Below, in pieces: positions 16,766-27,058 of a stretch of DNA of 64,000 nucleotides. The translations under genes were made by a program, and so were the position numbers. The notes beneath the pieces were generated by a model that saw only the letters and a program-made list of their open reading frames with translations, was not told where the DNA came from and searched no databases. The stretch lies in the NCBI RefSeq assembly GCF_027853245.1, contig NZ_JAPTZM010000002.1. One strand, given 5' to 3'. Origin of the DNA: Atlantibacter subterraneus. Lineage in GTDB: Bacteria > Pseudomonadota > Gammaproteobacteria > Enterobacterales > Enterobacteriaceae. Position 1 is the first letter of the stretch. Each line of letters starts with the position of its first letter.

Positions 16766-18703
16766 ATGAAAACCATTTTCCAGCGCATCGGGCTGGGTAC
16801 CAAACTCTCCCTGTTTGCAGGCCTGTCATTCGCCTGTCTGTTTTTAACCTTCACGCTGGTGTTAAGCCACCAGGCCAGCCAACAGCTGGAATCGCTGGCG
16901 CGGGAAGATTTAAAAAGCCAGACCAGCGGCGTAGTGGATATGGTGCAAATGTTCGACGCCACGCTGACTGAAGAGGTCAGCAACTACACCACTCTGCTAA
17001 ACAGTTTTATCCCCCAACCCATTACGCGCGATGCGGCGCAGATGCAGGCGCTGAATAATCAGAGCGTTCCGCTGCTTAAAGGCGGCGAGCTGTCGCTGCA
17101 TGAAAACAACGGCTTAACCGATGATTTCCAGACGCGAACCGGCGCTATCGCCACGCTATTCGTGCGCAGCGGTGATGACTATGTACGCGTGGCGACATCG
17201 TTGCGTAAAGAGGACGGCACTCGTGCGGTGGGCACGCAGCTCGATCGCGCCAGCCCCGCCTGGCTACCGATGAGTAAAGGTGAAATCTATCGCGGGCTGA
17301 CGCAGCTTTTTGGCAAGCGCTACATTACTCAGTATCAGCCGGTAAAGGATGAGCAAGGGAACGTCATTGCGGTGCTGTTTGTCGGCGTGGATATCTCCTC
17401 CTCATGGCAGCTGATGCGTGAAAAAATCCTCAGCCGCAAGCTGGGCGACAGCGGCCACTTTTACGTGATCAACCGCCAGCCGGGTGAACCGTTCGGCCAG
17501 TACCTGTTCCATCGCGATGCCGAAGGGCAAAAGCCGCTGCTGCCTGAAGATGTCCGTCAGCACCTGCTGGCCGATAGCGAAGGTGAACTGGCCTGGCAGC
17601 GCGACACGGGCGGCACGTCGCTCATGACCTTCACTCACGTACCGGGATGGAACTGGGTGGTGGTAGGCGAAGTGGACCGGGGCACCCTGCTGGCAAACAT
17701 CGATCGGCTGCGTAACCAGTTTTTACTGGCAGGCCTGGTCATCAGCCTGCTGTTCGCCATTCTGTTTGATTTCACTACCCGCCGTCTGCTTACCGCGCCG
17801 CTGCGCAATGTCATTGGCCTGGCGCAGCAGTATGGTGCAGGCGACTTGCGCTCCAGCATCACCACGCGCCGTCAGGATGAAGTGGGCGAACTGATCGCCG
17901 CCATCAACAGCATGGGCAACGGCTTGCAGCAGATTGTGATTCAGGTACGCGATGCCGCCGCCGACATCAGCCACGGCACCGATGAACTGGCGGCGGACAG
18001 CCACGATATCAGTGAGCAGATCAACAAGCAGGCCAGCAGCGTGGAGGAGACGTCCGCCAGCATGGAGCAACTGACAGCGACGGTTGAGCAAAACGCCGAA
18101 AACATGGTGCAGACGCAAAATTATATGCAGCAGGCCTCCCACGCGGTGCATATCGGCGGCGATACCGTGACCAACGCGGTATCGACGATGAATGCGATCC
18201 GCGATGCGTCGCGGCGTATCGCCGATATCACCCACGTGATTGAATCTATCGCGTTCCAGACCAATATACTGGCGCTGAACGCGGCAGTAGAAGCCGCCCG
18301 CGCCGGGGAGCATGGCAAAGGATTCGCGGTTGTGGCGCAGGAAGTACGGGCGCTGGCGGCGCGCAGCGCCAACGCGGTGAAAGAGATCGATGCTTTAATT
18401 GAGGACACGCTGCATAAAGTCACCGAAGGGCACCAGCTTTCCGAGCGTACTCGCCAGGCGATGGAGCAGATTATCCAGCATATCGATCAGGTGAACTTGC
18501 TGGTGACGCACAGCAGCCAAGCCTCCCATGAGCAGTCTGCGGGCATTCAGCAGGTGAATCTGGCGATGAACCATATCGGCGAAGCAACCCATATCAACGC
18601 CGAGCGGGTATCGCGCAGCGAGCAAACGGCGCACACGCTGCGCGATAAGGGCCACCATCTGAATACGCTGGTGAGTGTGTTCCGCTTACGCAACAACAGT
18701 TAA
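16766..18703 (+). CDS. Methyl-accepting chemotaxis protein with a Cache sensor
   Basis: This 645-residue chemoreceptor has one membrane helix at about 12-34, a large periplasmic double-Cache-like (Cache3-Cache2) sensor (about 35-310, with KRYITQYQPVKDEQGNVIAV and LFVGVDIS), a second helix at about 319-338, a HAMP domain (about 340-395) and the signalling hairpin with the conserved tip ESIAFQTNILALNAAVEAARAGE near 491. No C-terminal NWETF-type pentapeptide follows (it ends RLRNNS), so it relies on other receptors for methylation. AAGGGA precedes the ATG. E. coli lacks it here. The ligand is unknown; Cache receptors often bind organic acids or amino acids. Its stop overlaps that of aidB. Confidence 0.93.
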   Translation: MKTIFQRIGLGTKLSLFAGLSFACLFLTFTLVLSHQASQQLESLAREDLKSQTSGVVDMVQMFDATLTEEVSNYTTLLNSFIPQPITRDAAQMQALNNQSVPLLKGGELSLHENNGLTDDFQTRTGAIATLFVRSGDDYVRVATSLRKEDGTRAVGTQLDRASPAWLPMSKGEIYRGLTQLFGKRYITQYQPVKDEQGNVIAVLFVGVDISSSWQLMREKILSRKLGDSGHFYVINRQPGEPFGQYLFHRDAEGQKPLLPEDVRQHLLADSEGELAWQRDTGGTSLMTFTHVPGWNWVVVGEVDRGTLLANIDRLRNQFLLAGLVISLLFAILFDFTTRRLLTAPLRNVIGLAQQYGAGDLRSSITTRRQDEVGELIAAINSMGNGLQQIVIQVRDAAADISHGTDELAADSHDISEQINKQASSVEETSASMEQLTATVEQNAENMVQTQNYMQQASHAVHIGGDTVTNAVSTMNAIRDASRRIADITHVIESIAFQTNILALNAAVEAARAGEHGKGFAVVAQEVRALAARSANAVKEIDALIEDTLHKVTEGHQLSERTRQAMEQIIQHIDQVNLLVTHSSQASHEQSAGIQQVNLAMNHIGEATHINAERVSRSEQTAHTLRDKGHHLNTLVSVFRLRNNS

Positions 18704-20334
18704 CCGATGCCACCCGTGGCGCGCAGCAGGACGTCGGAGAGGCAGTTCTCCGCCACCTGGGCGTCGCCTCGCGGGTCGAGCATCATCTGGCACCAAGCTT
18801 CCGCCGTGGGCACCGAGGCGTGGCGTAACAGCTGCGCCCCGGTCGCCAGCCGGTAAAGCTGGCGGGTTATGGCGCGCCCGTCGGCCTCGTGGGGTTTGCG
18901 TAACCGCTGGGCCAACTGTCGCCAGGCCCGGTCAAAATGACGATTCTGGCCTTTAACTTCCTCGAACTCGCCGCTCAGCATCTCCATCACGCCAGGCTGT
19001 TTGGCCAGAACCCGCAGCACGTCGAGGCACATGATATTGCCGGACCCTTCCCAGATGCTGTTGACCGGCATTTCACGATACAGACGCGGCAGCTCGCTCT
19101 CTTCGCAATAGCCGATACCGCCCAGCACCTCCATCGCTTCCGCCACAAACGGGATCCCCGCTTTGCAGACGTTAAACTTCGCGGCAGGCGTCATCAGGCG
19201 GCAAAACGCCCGCTCGCGCTCATCCCCCTGCGCTTCCCAGGCGCGGGCCAGACGGAACAGCAGCGCGGTTTGCCCCTCCAGTTGCAGCGCCATCCGTCCT
19301 AAAACCTGGCGCATCAGCGGCTGATCGATCAGGTTCTTGCCGAACGCCTGGCGCTGATGGGCGTGATACAGCGCTACCGACAGCGCACGGCGCATCAGGC
19401 CGTGGCTACCCAGCGCGCAGTCGAAGCGGGTCATCGCGCCCATTTTCAAAATCTGGCGCACGCCTTCGCCTTCATCGCCCAGCAGCCAGCCCAGCGCATC
19501 GCAAAATTCCGCTTCGCTGCTGGCGTTAGAGCGGTTGCCCAACTTGTCTTTCAGCCGTTCAAGGCGCACCGCGTTGCGCTGGCCGTCAGGTAAAAAACGC
19601 GGCACCAGGAAGCAGGACAGCCCGCCTTTCGCCTGCGCCAGCACCAGATGTCCGTCGCTTTGCGGCACGGAGTAAAACCACTTATGGCCCACCAGCCGAT
19701 AGGCTTCGCCGGGGCCGGGGCTACCCACCGGCTCCGCGCGAGTAGTATTAGTAAGTACGTCCGAACCGCCCTGCTTTTCGGTCATCCCCATGCCAATCAG
19801 CAATCCGCGCTTTTGTCCGGCGGGCTGTAAATGGGCGTCATAGCGATCGCTGAGCAGCGGTTTAGTCCAGTCGCTGAACGCTGAGGGCAGTGACTGAAGC
19901 AGCAGCGGCGTGGCGGCAAAAGTCATGGTCACCGGGCACAGCGTGCCCGCTTCCACCTGAGCATGAAGAATAAAGCGCGCGGCGCGGGCTACGAAGGAAC
20001 CGCGCCGCCGCTCCTCCTGCCACGGCAAATTGTGCACCCGATTGGCGAACAGTCCCTGCATCAGCAGATGCCACGCCGGATGAAAGCGCACGTCGTCGAG
20101 CCGCTCGCCGCTGGCGTCGTAGCGTAGTAACTCAGGGGGATTGGCATTCGCCAGGCGGCCCAACTCCAGGGATTCGGCGGTACCCAGTTGCTGGCCGATG
20201 CTGGCCAGAAGCTCCGCATCCCAGGCGGCGTCTTCACGCTGGACGGCTTCGCGTAGTGCGGTGTCAGATAAAAAGAGATTACTGTTGTTTAACGGGATCG
20301 GTTGGTTGAAAACGGTATGAGTTTGCCATTGCAT
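18700..20334 (-). CDS. aidB: AidB, acyl-CoA dehydrogenase-fold alkylation-response protein
   Basis: This 544-residue flavoprotein is closely related to E. coli AidB (541 residues), which binds DNA and FAD, is induced by Ada during alkylation stress and by sigma-S, and may protect promoters from alkylating agents. Signature stretches include GMTEKQGGSDV, VGHKWFYSVPQSDGHLVLAQ, FDCALGSHGLMRRA and EVLGGIGYCEESELPRLYREMPVNSIWEGSGN. The start at 20334 is set by GGAGGG ten bases upstream. It follows rlmB on the same strand after a hairpin, so it probably has its own promoter. The genes yjfIJKLMC beside it in E. coli are absent. Confidence 0.95.
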   Translation of the reverse strand: MQWQTHTVFNQPIPLNNSNLFLSDTALREAVQREDAAWDAELLASIGQQLGTAESLELGRLANANPPELLRYDASGERLDDVRFHPAWHLLMQGLFANRVHNLPWQEERRRGSFVARAARFILHAQVEAGTLCPVTMTFAATPLLLQSLPSAFSDWTKPLLSDRYDAHLQPAGQKRGLLIGMGMTEKQGGSDVLTNTTRAEPVGSPGPGEAYRLVGHKWFYSVPQSDGHLVLAQAKGGLSCFLVPRFLPDGQRNAVRLERLKDKLGNRSNASSEAEFCDALGWLLGDEGEGVRQILKMGAMTRFDCALGSHGLMRRALSVALYHAHQRQAFGKNLIDQPLMRQVLGRMALQLEGQTALLFRLARAWEAQGDERERAFCRLMTPAAKFNVCKAGIPFVAEAMEVLGGIGYCEESELPRLYREMPVNSIWEGSGNIMCLDVLRVLAKQPGVMEMLSGEFEEVKGQNRHFDRAWRQLAQRLRKPHEADGRAITRQLYRLATGAQLLRHASVPTAEAWCQMMLDPRGDAQVAENCLSDVLLRATGGIG

Positions 20335-20411
20335 CCTGTTTCCCTCCATAAATCGGCAACGCCTTTAGTATGGACGGCAGGAAAAGTTATGCAGGGAAAG
20401 GGATCACAAAG

Positions 20412-20429
20412 CGGGGCGTGCGCGCCCCG
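20412..20429 (-). terminator. Hairpin after rlmB
   Basis: A seven-base G/C stem (CGGGGCG / CGCCCCG, loop of four) lies 11 bases after the rlmB stop, followed on the minus strand by CTTTG. The T-run is poor, so termination may be partial. Confidence 0.55.
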
Positions 20430-20439
20430 GGAGGAGAGA

Positions 20440-21174
20440 TTACAGGCTGCGTTGTCTCACCGCTTCAAACAGGCAAATGCCCGTCGCAACGGAAACGTTC
20501 AACGACGAGACGCTGCCCGCCATCGGGATGCTGATCAGCTCGTCGCAGTGCTCACGGGTCAGGCGGCGCATACCCTCGCCTTCTGCACCCATCACCAGCG
20601 CCAGACGGCCGGTCATTTTGCTCTGGTAGACGGTGTGGTCCGCTTCGCCAGCGGTGCCGACAATCCAGACATTCTCTTCCTGAAGCAGACGCATGGTGCG
20701 CGCCAGGTTGGTGACGCGAATCAACGGCACGTTTTCCGCCGCGCCGCAGGCCACTTTTTTGGCGGTGGCGTTGAGCTGCGCGGAACGGTCTTTCGGTACG
20801 ATAACCGCATGAACGCCCGCCGCATCGGCGCTGCGCAGGCACGCACCCAGGTTATGGGGGTCGGTCACGCCGTCGAGGATCAGCAGGAACGGCGATTCAA
20901 ACTGGGCCAGCAGATCCGGCAGATCGTTTTCCTGATACTGACGCCCTGGTTTTACCCGCGCGATAATACCCTGATGGACCGCGCCATCGCTTTTTTCATC
21001 CAGGAACTGGCGGTTCGCCACCTGGATCACCACACCCTGGGCTTCCAGCGCGTGCAGTAAAGGCAGCAGCCGCTTATCTTCGCGGCCTTTCAGCACAAAG
21101 ACTTCCTGAAAGCGCTCAGGCGCGCGTTCCAGTAAAGCCTGAACCGCGTGGATGCCGTAAATCATTTCACTCAT
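20440..21174 (-). CDS. rlmB: 23S rRNA (guanosine-2'-O-)-methyltransferase RlmB
   Basis: RlmB methylates the 2'-OH of G2251 in the P-loop of 23S rRNA using S-adenosylmethionine. The 244-residue protein has an N-terminal substrate-binding domain (MSEMIYGIHAVQALLERAPERFQEV-like start) and a SPOUT knot domain with LDGVTDPHNLGACLRSADAAG, VMGAEGEGMRRL and IPMAGSVSSLNVSVA. It lies 83 bases after rnr on the same strand, as in E. coli. Confidence 0.97.
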   Translation of the reverse strand: MSEMIYGIHAVQALLERAPERFQEVFVLKGREDKRLLPLLHALEAQGVVIQVANRQFLDEKSDGAVHQGIIARVKPGRQYQENDLPDLLAQFESPFLLILDGVTDPHNLGACLRSADAAGVHAVIVPKDRSAQLNATAKKVACGAAENVPLIRVTNLARTMRLLQEENVWIVGTAGEADHTVYQSKMTGRLALVMGAEGEGMRRLTREHCDELISIPMAGSVSSLNVSVATGICLFEAVRQRSL

Positions 21175-21222
21175 GAAAAGTACTCATTTGAGGCGTTATC
21201 GCGCCTGGTTTAATACATTGCC

Positions 21223-21251
21223 GCTGGCCTTATCGCAACAATAAGGCCAGC
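21223..21251. repeat. Perfect 11-bp inverted repeat between rnr and rlmB
   Basis: GCTGGCCTTAT and ATAAGGCCAGC pair perfectly around a seven-base loop. The hairpin begins seven bases after the rnr stop. There is no T-run on either strand, so it is more likely to be an mRNA-stabilising or processing hairpin within the nsrR-rnr-rlmB transcript than a terminator. Confidence 0.7.
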
Positions 21252-21257
21252 CGGGGG

Positions 21258-23702
21258 TTACGCGTCGTGGGTTTTCTTTTTCGCCGCCCGTTTCGCTTTG
21301 GTGGCCGCCGCGATTTTTTGGGTTTTCGACGACGGTTTTTTCACTTTTTTGTCGGCCTGCTCTTTTTTGGCTTTCGGCTTGCGCTTTTCGCCACGGAATT
21401 CGCTGTCCGGCTCGAAGTTGGTCCGCTTACCTGCCTGACGGCGTTTGCCGGAGGGTTTCGCCGCGCCGCCCTTGCGGGCTTTTTCACGCGCCGTTTTGCC
21501 GACGTTGCGCGGGCCGCGCTCGCTGGAGATCAGCGAGAAGTCGATCTTACGCTCGTCCATGTTGACCGCTTCCACTTTCACTTCCACACGGTCGCCCAGA
21601 CGGTAGGTTTGGCCGCCGGACTCGCCGATCAAGCGCTGGCCCACCTGGTCGAAGCGGTAGTAGTCGTTGTCCAGTGAAGAAACGTGCACCAGGCCGTCGA
21701 TAAACAGATCGTTGAGGCGGACAAAGAAGCCGAAGCCGGTGACGCTGGCGATAACGCCAGAGAACGTCTGTCCTACCTGATCCTGCATAAAGTCGCATTT
21801 CAGCCAGTCCGCAACTTCGCGGGTGGCTTCATCGGCGCGGCGTTCGGTCATGGAGCAGTGCTGACCCAGTTGCAGCATCGCCTCCACGGAATAGTGCCAG
21901 CCGCCGGTCGGCGTACTGTTGCCAACGTGCCCTTCCTGCTTCGCCAGCAGATATTTAATGGCGCGGTGCAGCGACAGGTCCGGATAACGACGGATCGGCG
22001 AGGTGAAGTGCGCATAGGACTGGAGCGCCAGACCAAAGTGACCACGGTTTTCCGGATCGTAGATCGCCTGTTTCATTGAGCGCAACAGCATGGTTTGCAG
22101 CATCTCGTGATCCGGACGATCGGCGATAGACTCCAGCAGCTCGGCGTAATCGCGTGGCTCAGGTTTATCGCGGCCCGGCAGCTCCAGGCCGAGTTCTGCC
22201 AGCACCGAGCGGAACGAGGTGATCGCCTCGGTGCTCGGGCGATCGTGAATACGGAACAGCGCCGGCTCCTGGTGTTTCTCAACGAAACGCGCCGCCGAGA
22301 TGTTCGCCAGAATCATGCACTCTTCAATCAGTTTATGGGCGTCGTTGCGCTGGGTTTGTTCGATGCGTTCAATACGGCGCTCGGCGTTAAAAATAAACTT
22401 CGCCTCTTCGCTTTCGAACGAGATGCCGCCGCGCTCGCTGCGCGCAACGTCCAGTGCTTTATACAGGTTGTGCAGCTCTTCGATGTGCTTAACCAGCGGC
22501 TGATACTGCTCGCGCAGATCCTGGTCGCCCTGCAGGATGTGCCAGACCTTGGTGTAGGTCAGGCGCGCATGGGAACGCATCACCGCTTCATAGAATTTGT
22601 AGCCGGTCAGCTTACCGCTGGCGGAAACGGTCATCTCGCAGACCATACACAGGCGGTTAACCTGCGGATTAAGCGAGCACAGGCCGTTGGACAGCACTTC
22701 CGGCAGCATCGGCACCACCTGCGACGGGAAGTAGACCGAGGTGCCGCGGTTGTGCGCTTCGGTATCCAGTGCGGTTTGAGGACGCACGTAATAGCTCACG
22801 TCGGCAATCGCTACCCACAGACGCCAGCCGCCGCCGCGTTTTTTCTCGCAGAAAACCGCATCATCAAAGTCTCGGGCATCTTCGCCATCGATGGTGACCA
22901 GCGGCAGATTGCGTAAATCCACGCGTCCGGCGATGGCCTCTTCCGGCACCTCTTCGGTTAATCCGGCAACCTCTTTCTCAACCGCTTTCGGCCAGACGTA
23001 GGGGATTTCATGGGTGCGCAGCGCCATATCGACGGCCATGCCGGTGCCCATGTTATCGCCCAGTACTTCGACGATTTTACCAATCGCTTTGGTACGGCGG
23101 GTCGGACGCTGGGTCAGCTCCACTACCACCACATAGCCCATGCGCGCGCCCATGATCTCTTCTGGCGGGATCAGGATATCAAAGCTTAAGCGGCTGTCGT
23201 CCGGCACCACAAAGCCGACGCCCGCATCGGTGAAATAGCGCCCGACGATTTGGCCGGTTTTCGGCACCAGCACGCGGACGATACGCGCTTCGCGGCGTCC
23301 TTTACGGTCCGCGCCCAGCGGCTGCGCCAACACCTGATCGCCATGGATGCAGGTTTTCATTTGTTCAGACGACAGATACAGGTCGTCTTTGCGGCCTTCC
23401 ACGCGCAGGAAACCGTAGCCATCGCGATGGCCAATAACGGTGCCTTTTAACAGGTCCAGACGCTCCGGCAAGGCGTAGCACTGGCGGCGGGTGAAGACCA
23501 GCTGTCCGTCGCGCTCCATGGCGCGCAGGCGGCGACGCAGGGCTTCCTGCTGCTCTTCGCCTTCAATATTCAGTTCGATCGCTAACTCTTCCCGGCTGGC
23601 GGGCTTTTCGCGTTTGGTTAAGTGATCGAGGATAAATTCCCGGCTCGGGATAGGATTGGTGTACTTCTCTGCTTCTCGTTCCTGAAAAGGATCTTGTGAC
23701 AT
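21258..23702 (-). CDS. rnr: Ribonuclease R
   Basis: RNase R is a processive 3'-5' exoribonuclease that degrades structured RNA, works with SmpB-tmRNA and is induced by cold. The 814-residue protein has a winged helix and two cold-shock domains (about 20-240), the RNB catalytic domain with the metal site DGEDARDFDDAV (about 270-283) and FTSPIRRYPDL, an S1 domain (about 640-725; GVIASVTGFGFFVRLNDLFIDGLVHVS) and a lysine-rich tail (about 725-814). It follows nsrR by 110 bases on the same strand. Confidence 0.97.
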   Translation of the reverse strand: MSQDPFQEREAEKYTNPIPSREFILDHLTKREKPASREELAIELNIEGEEQQEALRRRLRAMERDGQLVFTRRQCYALPERLDLLKGTVIGHRDGYGFLRVEGRKDDLYLSSEQMKTCIHGDQVLAQPLGADRKGRREARIVRVLVPKTGQIVGRYFTDAGVGFVVPDDSRLSFDILIPPEEIMGARMGYVVVVELTQRPTRRTKAIGKIVEVLGDNMGTGMAVDMALRTHEIPYVWPKAVEKEVAGLTEEVPEEAIAGRVDLRNLPLVTIDGEDARDFDDAVFCEKKRGGGWRLWVAIADVSYYVRPQTALDTEAHNRGTSVYFPSQVVPMLPEVLSNGLCSLNPQVNRLCMVCEMTVSASGKLTGYKFYEAVMRSHARLTYTKVWHILQGDQDLREQYQPLVKHIEELHNLYKALDVARSERGGISFESEEAKFIFNAERRIERIEQTQRNDAHKLIEECMILANISAARFVEKHQEPALFRIHDRPSTEAITSFRSVLAELGLELPGRDKPEPRDYAELLESIADRPDHEMLQTMLLRSMKQAIYDPENRGHFGLALQSYAHFTSPIRRYPDLSLHRAIKYLLAKQEGHVGNSTPTGGWHYSVEAMLQLGQHCSMTERRADEATREVADWLKCDFMQDQVGQTFSGVIASVTGFGFFVRLNDLFIDGLVHVSSLDNDYYRFDQVGQRLIGESGGQTYRLGDRVEVKVEAVNMDERKIDFSLISSERGPRNVGKTAREKARKGGAAKPSGKRRQAGKRTNFEPDSEFRGEKRKPKAKKEQADKKVKKPSSKTQKIAAATKAKRAAKKKTHDA

Positions 23703-23812
23703 TTCGATTCCTCCGTTGTCATCTCTGGCGGAAATCCTCGGGGGTCAGGCTATGCGATCCCGCGCTGCGCTAAGTGGTGCGCAAAGAAAAGCCTGCTACC
23801 CGTAAGGTTTAC

Positions 23813-24238
23813 TTATTCCACCAGCAGTAATTTATACAGCGGCGTATTCTCTTCAACTAAGTCGGCAAGCGTGTAGTTATCAAGCTCAGTCAGAAAACTA
23901 TTCACCGCTTTGGATAGCGCCTGTTTTAAACGACAGGCAGGGGTGATATGGCAAAATTCGCTGCTACAGTTAACCAGCGAGAGCGGTTCCAGCTCGCGAA
24001 CCACGTCACCGATGCGGATTAAGGGTGCCGGTCTGCCTAAACGGATGCCGCCGTTTTTCCCACGTACAGCCGTGACATAACCAGCGCGACTCAGTTGGTT
24101 GATAATTTTAACCATATGATTACGGGACACGCCATAAACCTCGGTCACTTCGGAAATGCTCGTCATACGACCTTCCGGCAATGACGCCATATAAATCAAA
24201 GCACGTAATCCGTAATCGGTAAAACTCGTTAACTGCAC
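23813..24238 (-). CDS. nsrR: Nitric-oxide-sensing repressor NsrR
   Basis: NsrR is an Rrf2-family repressor whose [Fe-S] cluster is destroyed by NO, releasing genes such as hmp, ytfE and ygbA. The 141-residue protein starts VQLTSFTDYGLRALIYMASL; the start is a GTG at 24238, as in E. coli, preceded by CAGAGGT. Cluster ligands Cys91, Cys96 and Cys102 are present (NCSSEFCHITPAC). An open frame extending upstream to 24391 is an artefact running through the purA terminator. It heads the nsrR-rnr-rlmB unit. A perfect target site lies before ytfE at 7728-7750. Confidence 0.97.
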   Translation of the reverse strand: MQLTSFTDYGLRALIYMASLPEGRMTSISEVTEVYGVSRNHMVKIINQLSRAGYVTAVRGKNGGIRLGRPAPLIRIGDVVRELEPLSLVNCSSEFCHITPACRLKQALSKAVNSFLTELDNYTLADLVEENTPLYKLLLVE

Positions 24239-24360
24239 ATCAACCTCTGAATAAGGGGGGAACGCGATTTGCCTGGGGGCATAGAGTGATGATAAACCAG
24301 CCAGCGCACAGGCGGCTAATTTATTTAAATAAGGTTGGGGAAAAAGCGGAAAAAACAAGA

Positions 24361-24383
24361 AAGGGGCGTCGAAAACGCCCCTT
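24361..24383 (-). terminator. Intrinsic terminator of purA
   Basis: On the minus strand, nine bases after the purA stop, AAGGGGCGT and ACGCCCCTT pair around a five-base loop and are followed by a T-rich tract (TTCTTGTTTTTT). Confidence 0.9.
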
Positions 24384-24390
24384 TTCATCA

Positions 24391-25692
<1,302 letters not shown>

Positions 25693-25791
25693 TCAAAATC
25701 ACCGTTTGCTTAAAAATGGATTCTACCATCGGTTTTGTGGATGATCAGCCCTTTTTGTATTCAAAATTCATCGAACTTGAGCAGAATTCAC

Positions 25792-25989
25792 TCAGCCAAT
25801 CGTTTTCCTCAACATGTAGTAGATAACGCATCCGGCAACCACTAGACCGCCGCCAAAGCGGCGTAAAATCGTTTCAGGTAATTGTGTCATACTTAACACC
25901 ATCCGCCGCCAGAGACGCGGAAATAACATCGGCCCGAGGCCTTCAAGCACTAAAACTAACGCCAGCGCTAACCAAATTGTTGAATTCAT
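25792..25989 (-). CDS. yjeT: YjeT, small inner-membrane protein (DUF2065)
   Basis: This 65-residue protein has two membrane helices: about 3-21 (IWLALALVLVLEGLGPMLF) and 44-61 (GGGLVVAGCVIYYMLRKTI). It is almost the same as E. coli YjeT and sits, as always, between hflC and purA. The function is unknown; its fixed place downstream of the HflKC genes suggests a link to membrane proteolysis control, which is an inference. A terminator stands just upstream, so expression depends on read-through or its own promoter. Confidence 0.92.
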   Translation of the reverse strand: MNSTIWLALALVLVLEGLGPMLFPRLWRRMVLSMTQLPETILRRFGGGLVVAGCVIYYMLRKTIG

Positions 25990-26003
25990 TTTTCTCTGTC
26001 CAA

Positions 26004-26032
26004 TAAAAAAGAGCCGGTATTCACCGGCTCTT
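26004..26032 (-). terminator. Intrinsic terminator between hflC and yjeT
   Basis: The stem GAGCCGGT / ACCGGCTC is followed on the minus strand by six T. It lies 20 bases after hflC and 15 before yjeT, so it marks the 3' end of the large hfq-hflXKC transcript. Confidence 0.9.
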
Positions 26033-26051
26033 CATCAGGGGTTCGCGTCGT

Positions 26052-27056
26052 TTAGCGCGCGCTGTTGGCTGGCGTCTTCATATAACGGAAGAAGTCGCTG
26101 TCCGGGCTCAACACCATCACGTCCTGATTAGAGCTGAAGCTGCTCTCATAGGCGCGCAGGCTACGGATAAACGCATAGAAATCCGGGTCCTGGCTAAACG
26201 CGTCGGCAAACAGTTTCGCCGCTTCCGCATCGCCTTCACCGCGCAGGATACGCGCCTGACGCTCAGATTCCGCCAGGGTACGGGTTACTTCGTAATCCGC
26301 TGCGGCACGCAGTTTTTCCGCTTCTTCCTGGCCTTGTGAACGGTGGCGACGCGCTACCGCTTCACGTTCCGCACGCATACGGTTGAAGATCGCTTCAGAC
26401 ACTTCGGTCGGCAGGTTGATCTGCTTGATGCGCACATCCACCACTTCGATACCCAGCGCGGCCATACTATTCGGGTTCACCACCGGCACTTTGCCGTTGG
26501 TTTCCGCCGCTACACGCTCCGCTGCTTTGGCAATCGCATCATCCGCTGCCGGGGTAGTGACTTCATCTTCGGTGCCCGCAGAACCGGAGTTCAGGGCATC
26601 GCGCACTTCGAGGGTCAGACGGCCACGGGAGTCGGTCACGATGTCTTTCACATCCAGACGACCAATTTCCGAACGCAGACGGTCCGAGAACTTACGTTTC
26701 AGCAGTACTTCGGCCTGAGAAACATCGCCGCCGCCTGTCGCCAGGTAGTAACGGCTAAAGTCGCTGATACGCCATTTGATATAAGAGTCGACGATCAGAT
26801 CTTTCTTCTCTTTGGTGACGAAGCGATCCGCCTGGTTATCCATGGTCTGGATACGCGCATCAAGGGTTTTCACCGATTCGATAAACGGGATTTTGAAATG
26901 CAGGCCTGGCTCAAAGACCACCGGCTTGTTTTCATCATCACGCAATACTTTACCGAAACGCAGCGTAATTCCACGCTCACCTTCTTTCACCACGAATACC
27001 GAGGTGTAGAGCACCACCAGCACGATGATGATGACTGCAATCACTGACTTACGCAT
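26052..27056 (-). CDS. hflC: HflC, SPFH-domain modulator of FtsH protease
   Basis: With HflK, HflC forms a large periplasm-facing cage around the membrane protease FtsH and controls access of membrane substrates. The 334-residue protein has one N-terminal membrane anchor (residues 4-20, VIAVIIIVLVVLYTSVFVV), an SPFH/Band 7 domain (about 20-230, ERGITLRFGKV at its start), and a C-terminal helical region. It is two bases from hflK. No start ambiguity. Confidence 0.97.
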   Translation of the reverse strand: MRKSVIAVIIIVLVVLYTSVFVVKEGERGITLRFGKVLRDDENKPVVFEPGLHFKIPFIESVKTLDARIQTMDNQADRFVTKEKKDLIVDSYIKWRISDFSRYYLATGGGDVSQAEVLLKRKFSDRLRSEIGRLDVKDIVTDSRGRLTLEVRDALNSGSAGTEDEVTTPAADDAIAKAAERVAAETNGKVPVVNPNSMAALGIEVVDVRIKQINLPTEVSEAIFNRMRAEREAVARRHRSQGQEEAEKLRAAADYEVTRTLAESERQARILRGEGDAEAAKLFADAFSQDPDFYAFIRSLRAYESSFSSNQDVMVLSPDSDFFRYMKTPANSAR

Positions 27057-27058
27057 TG

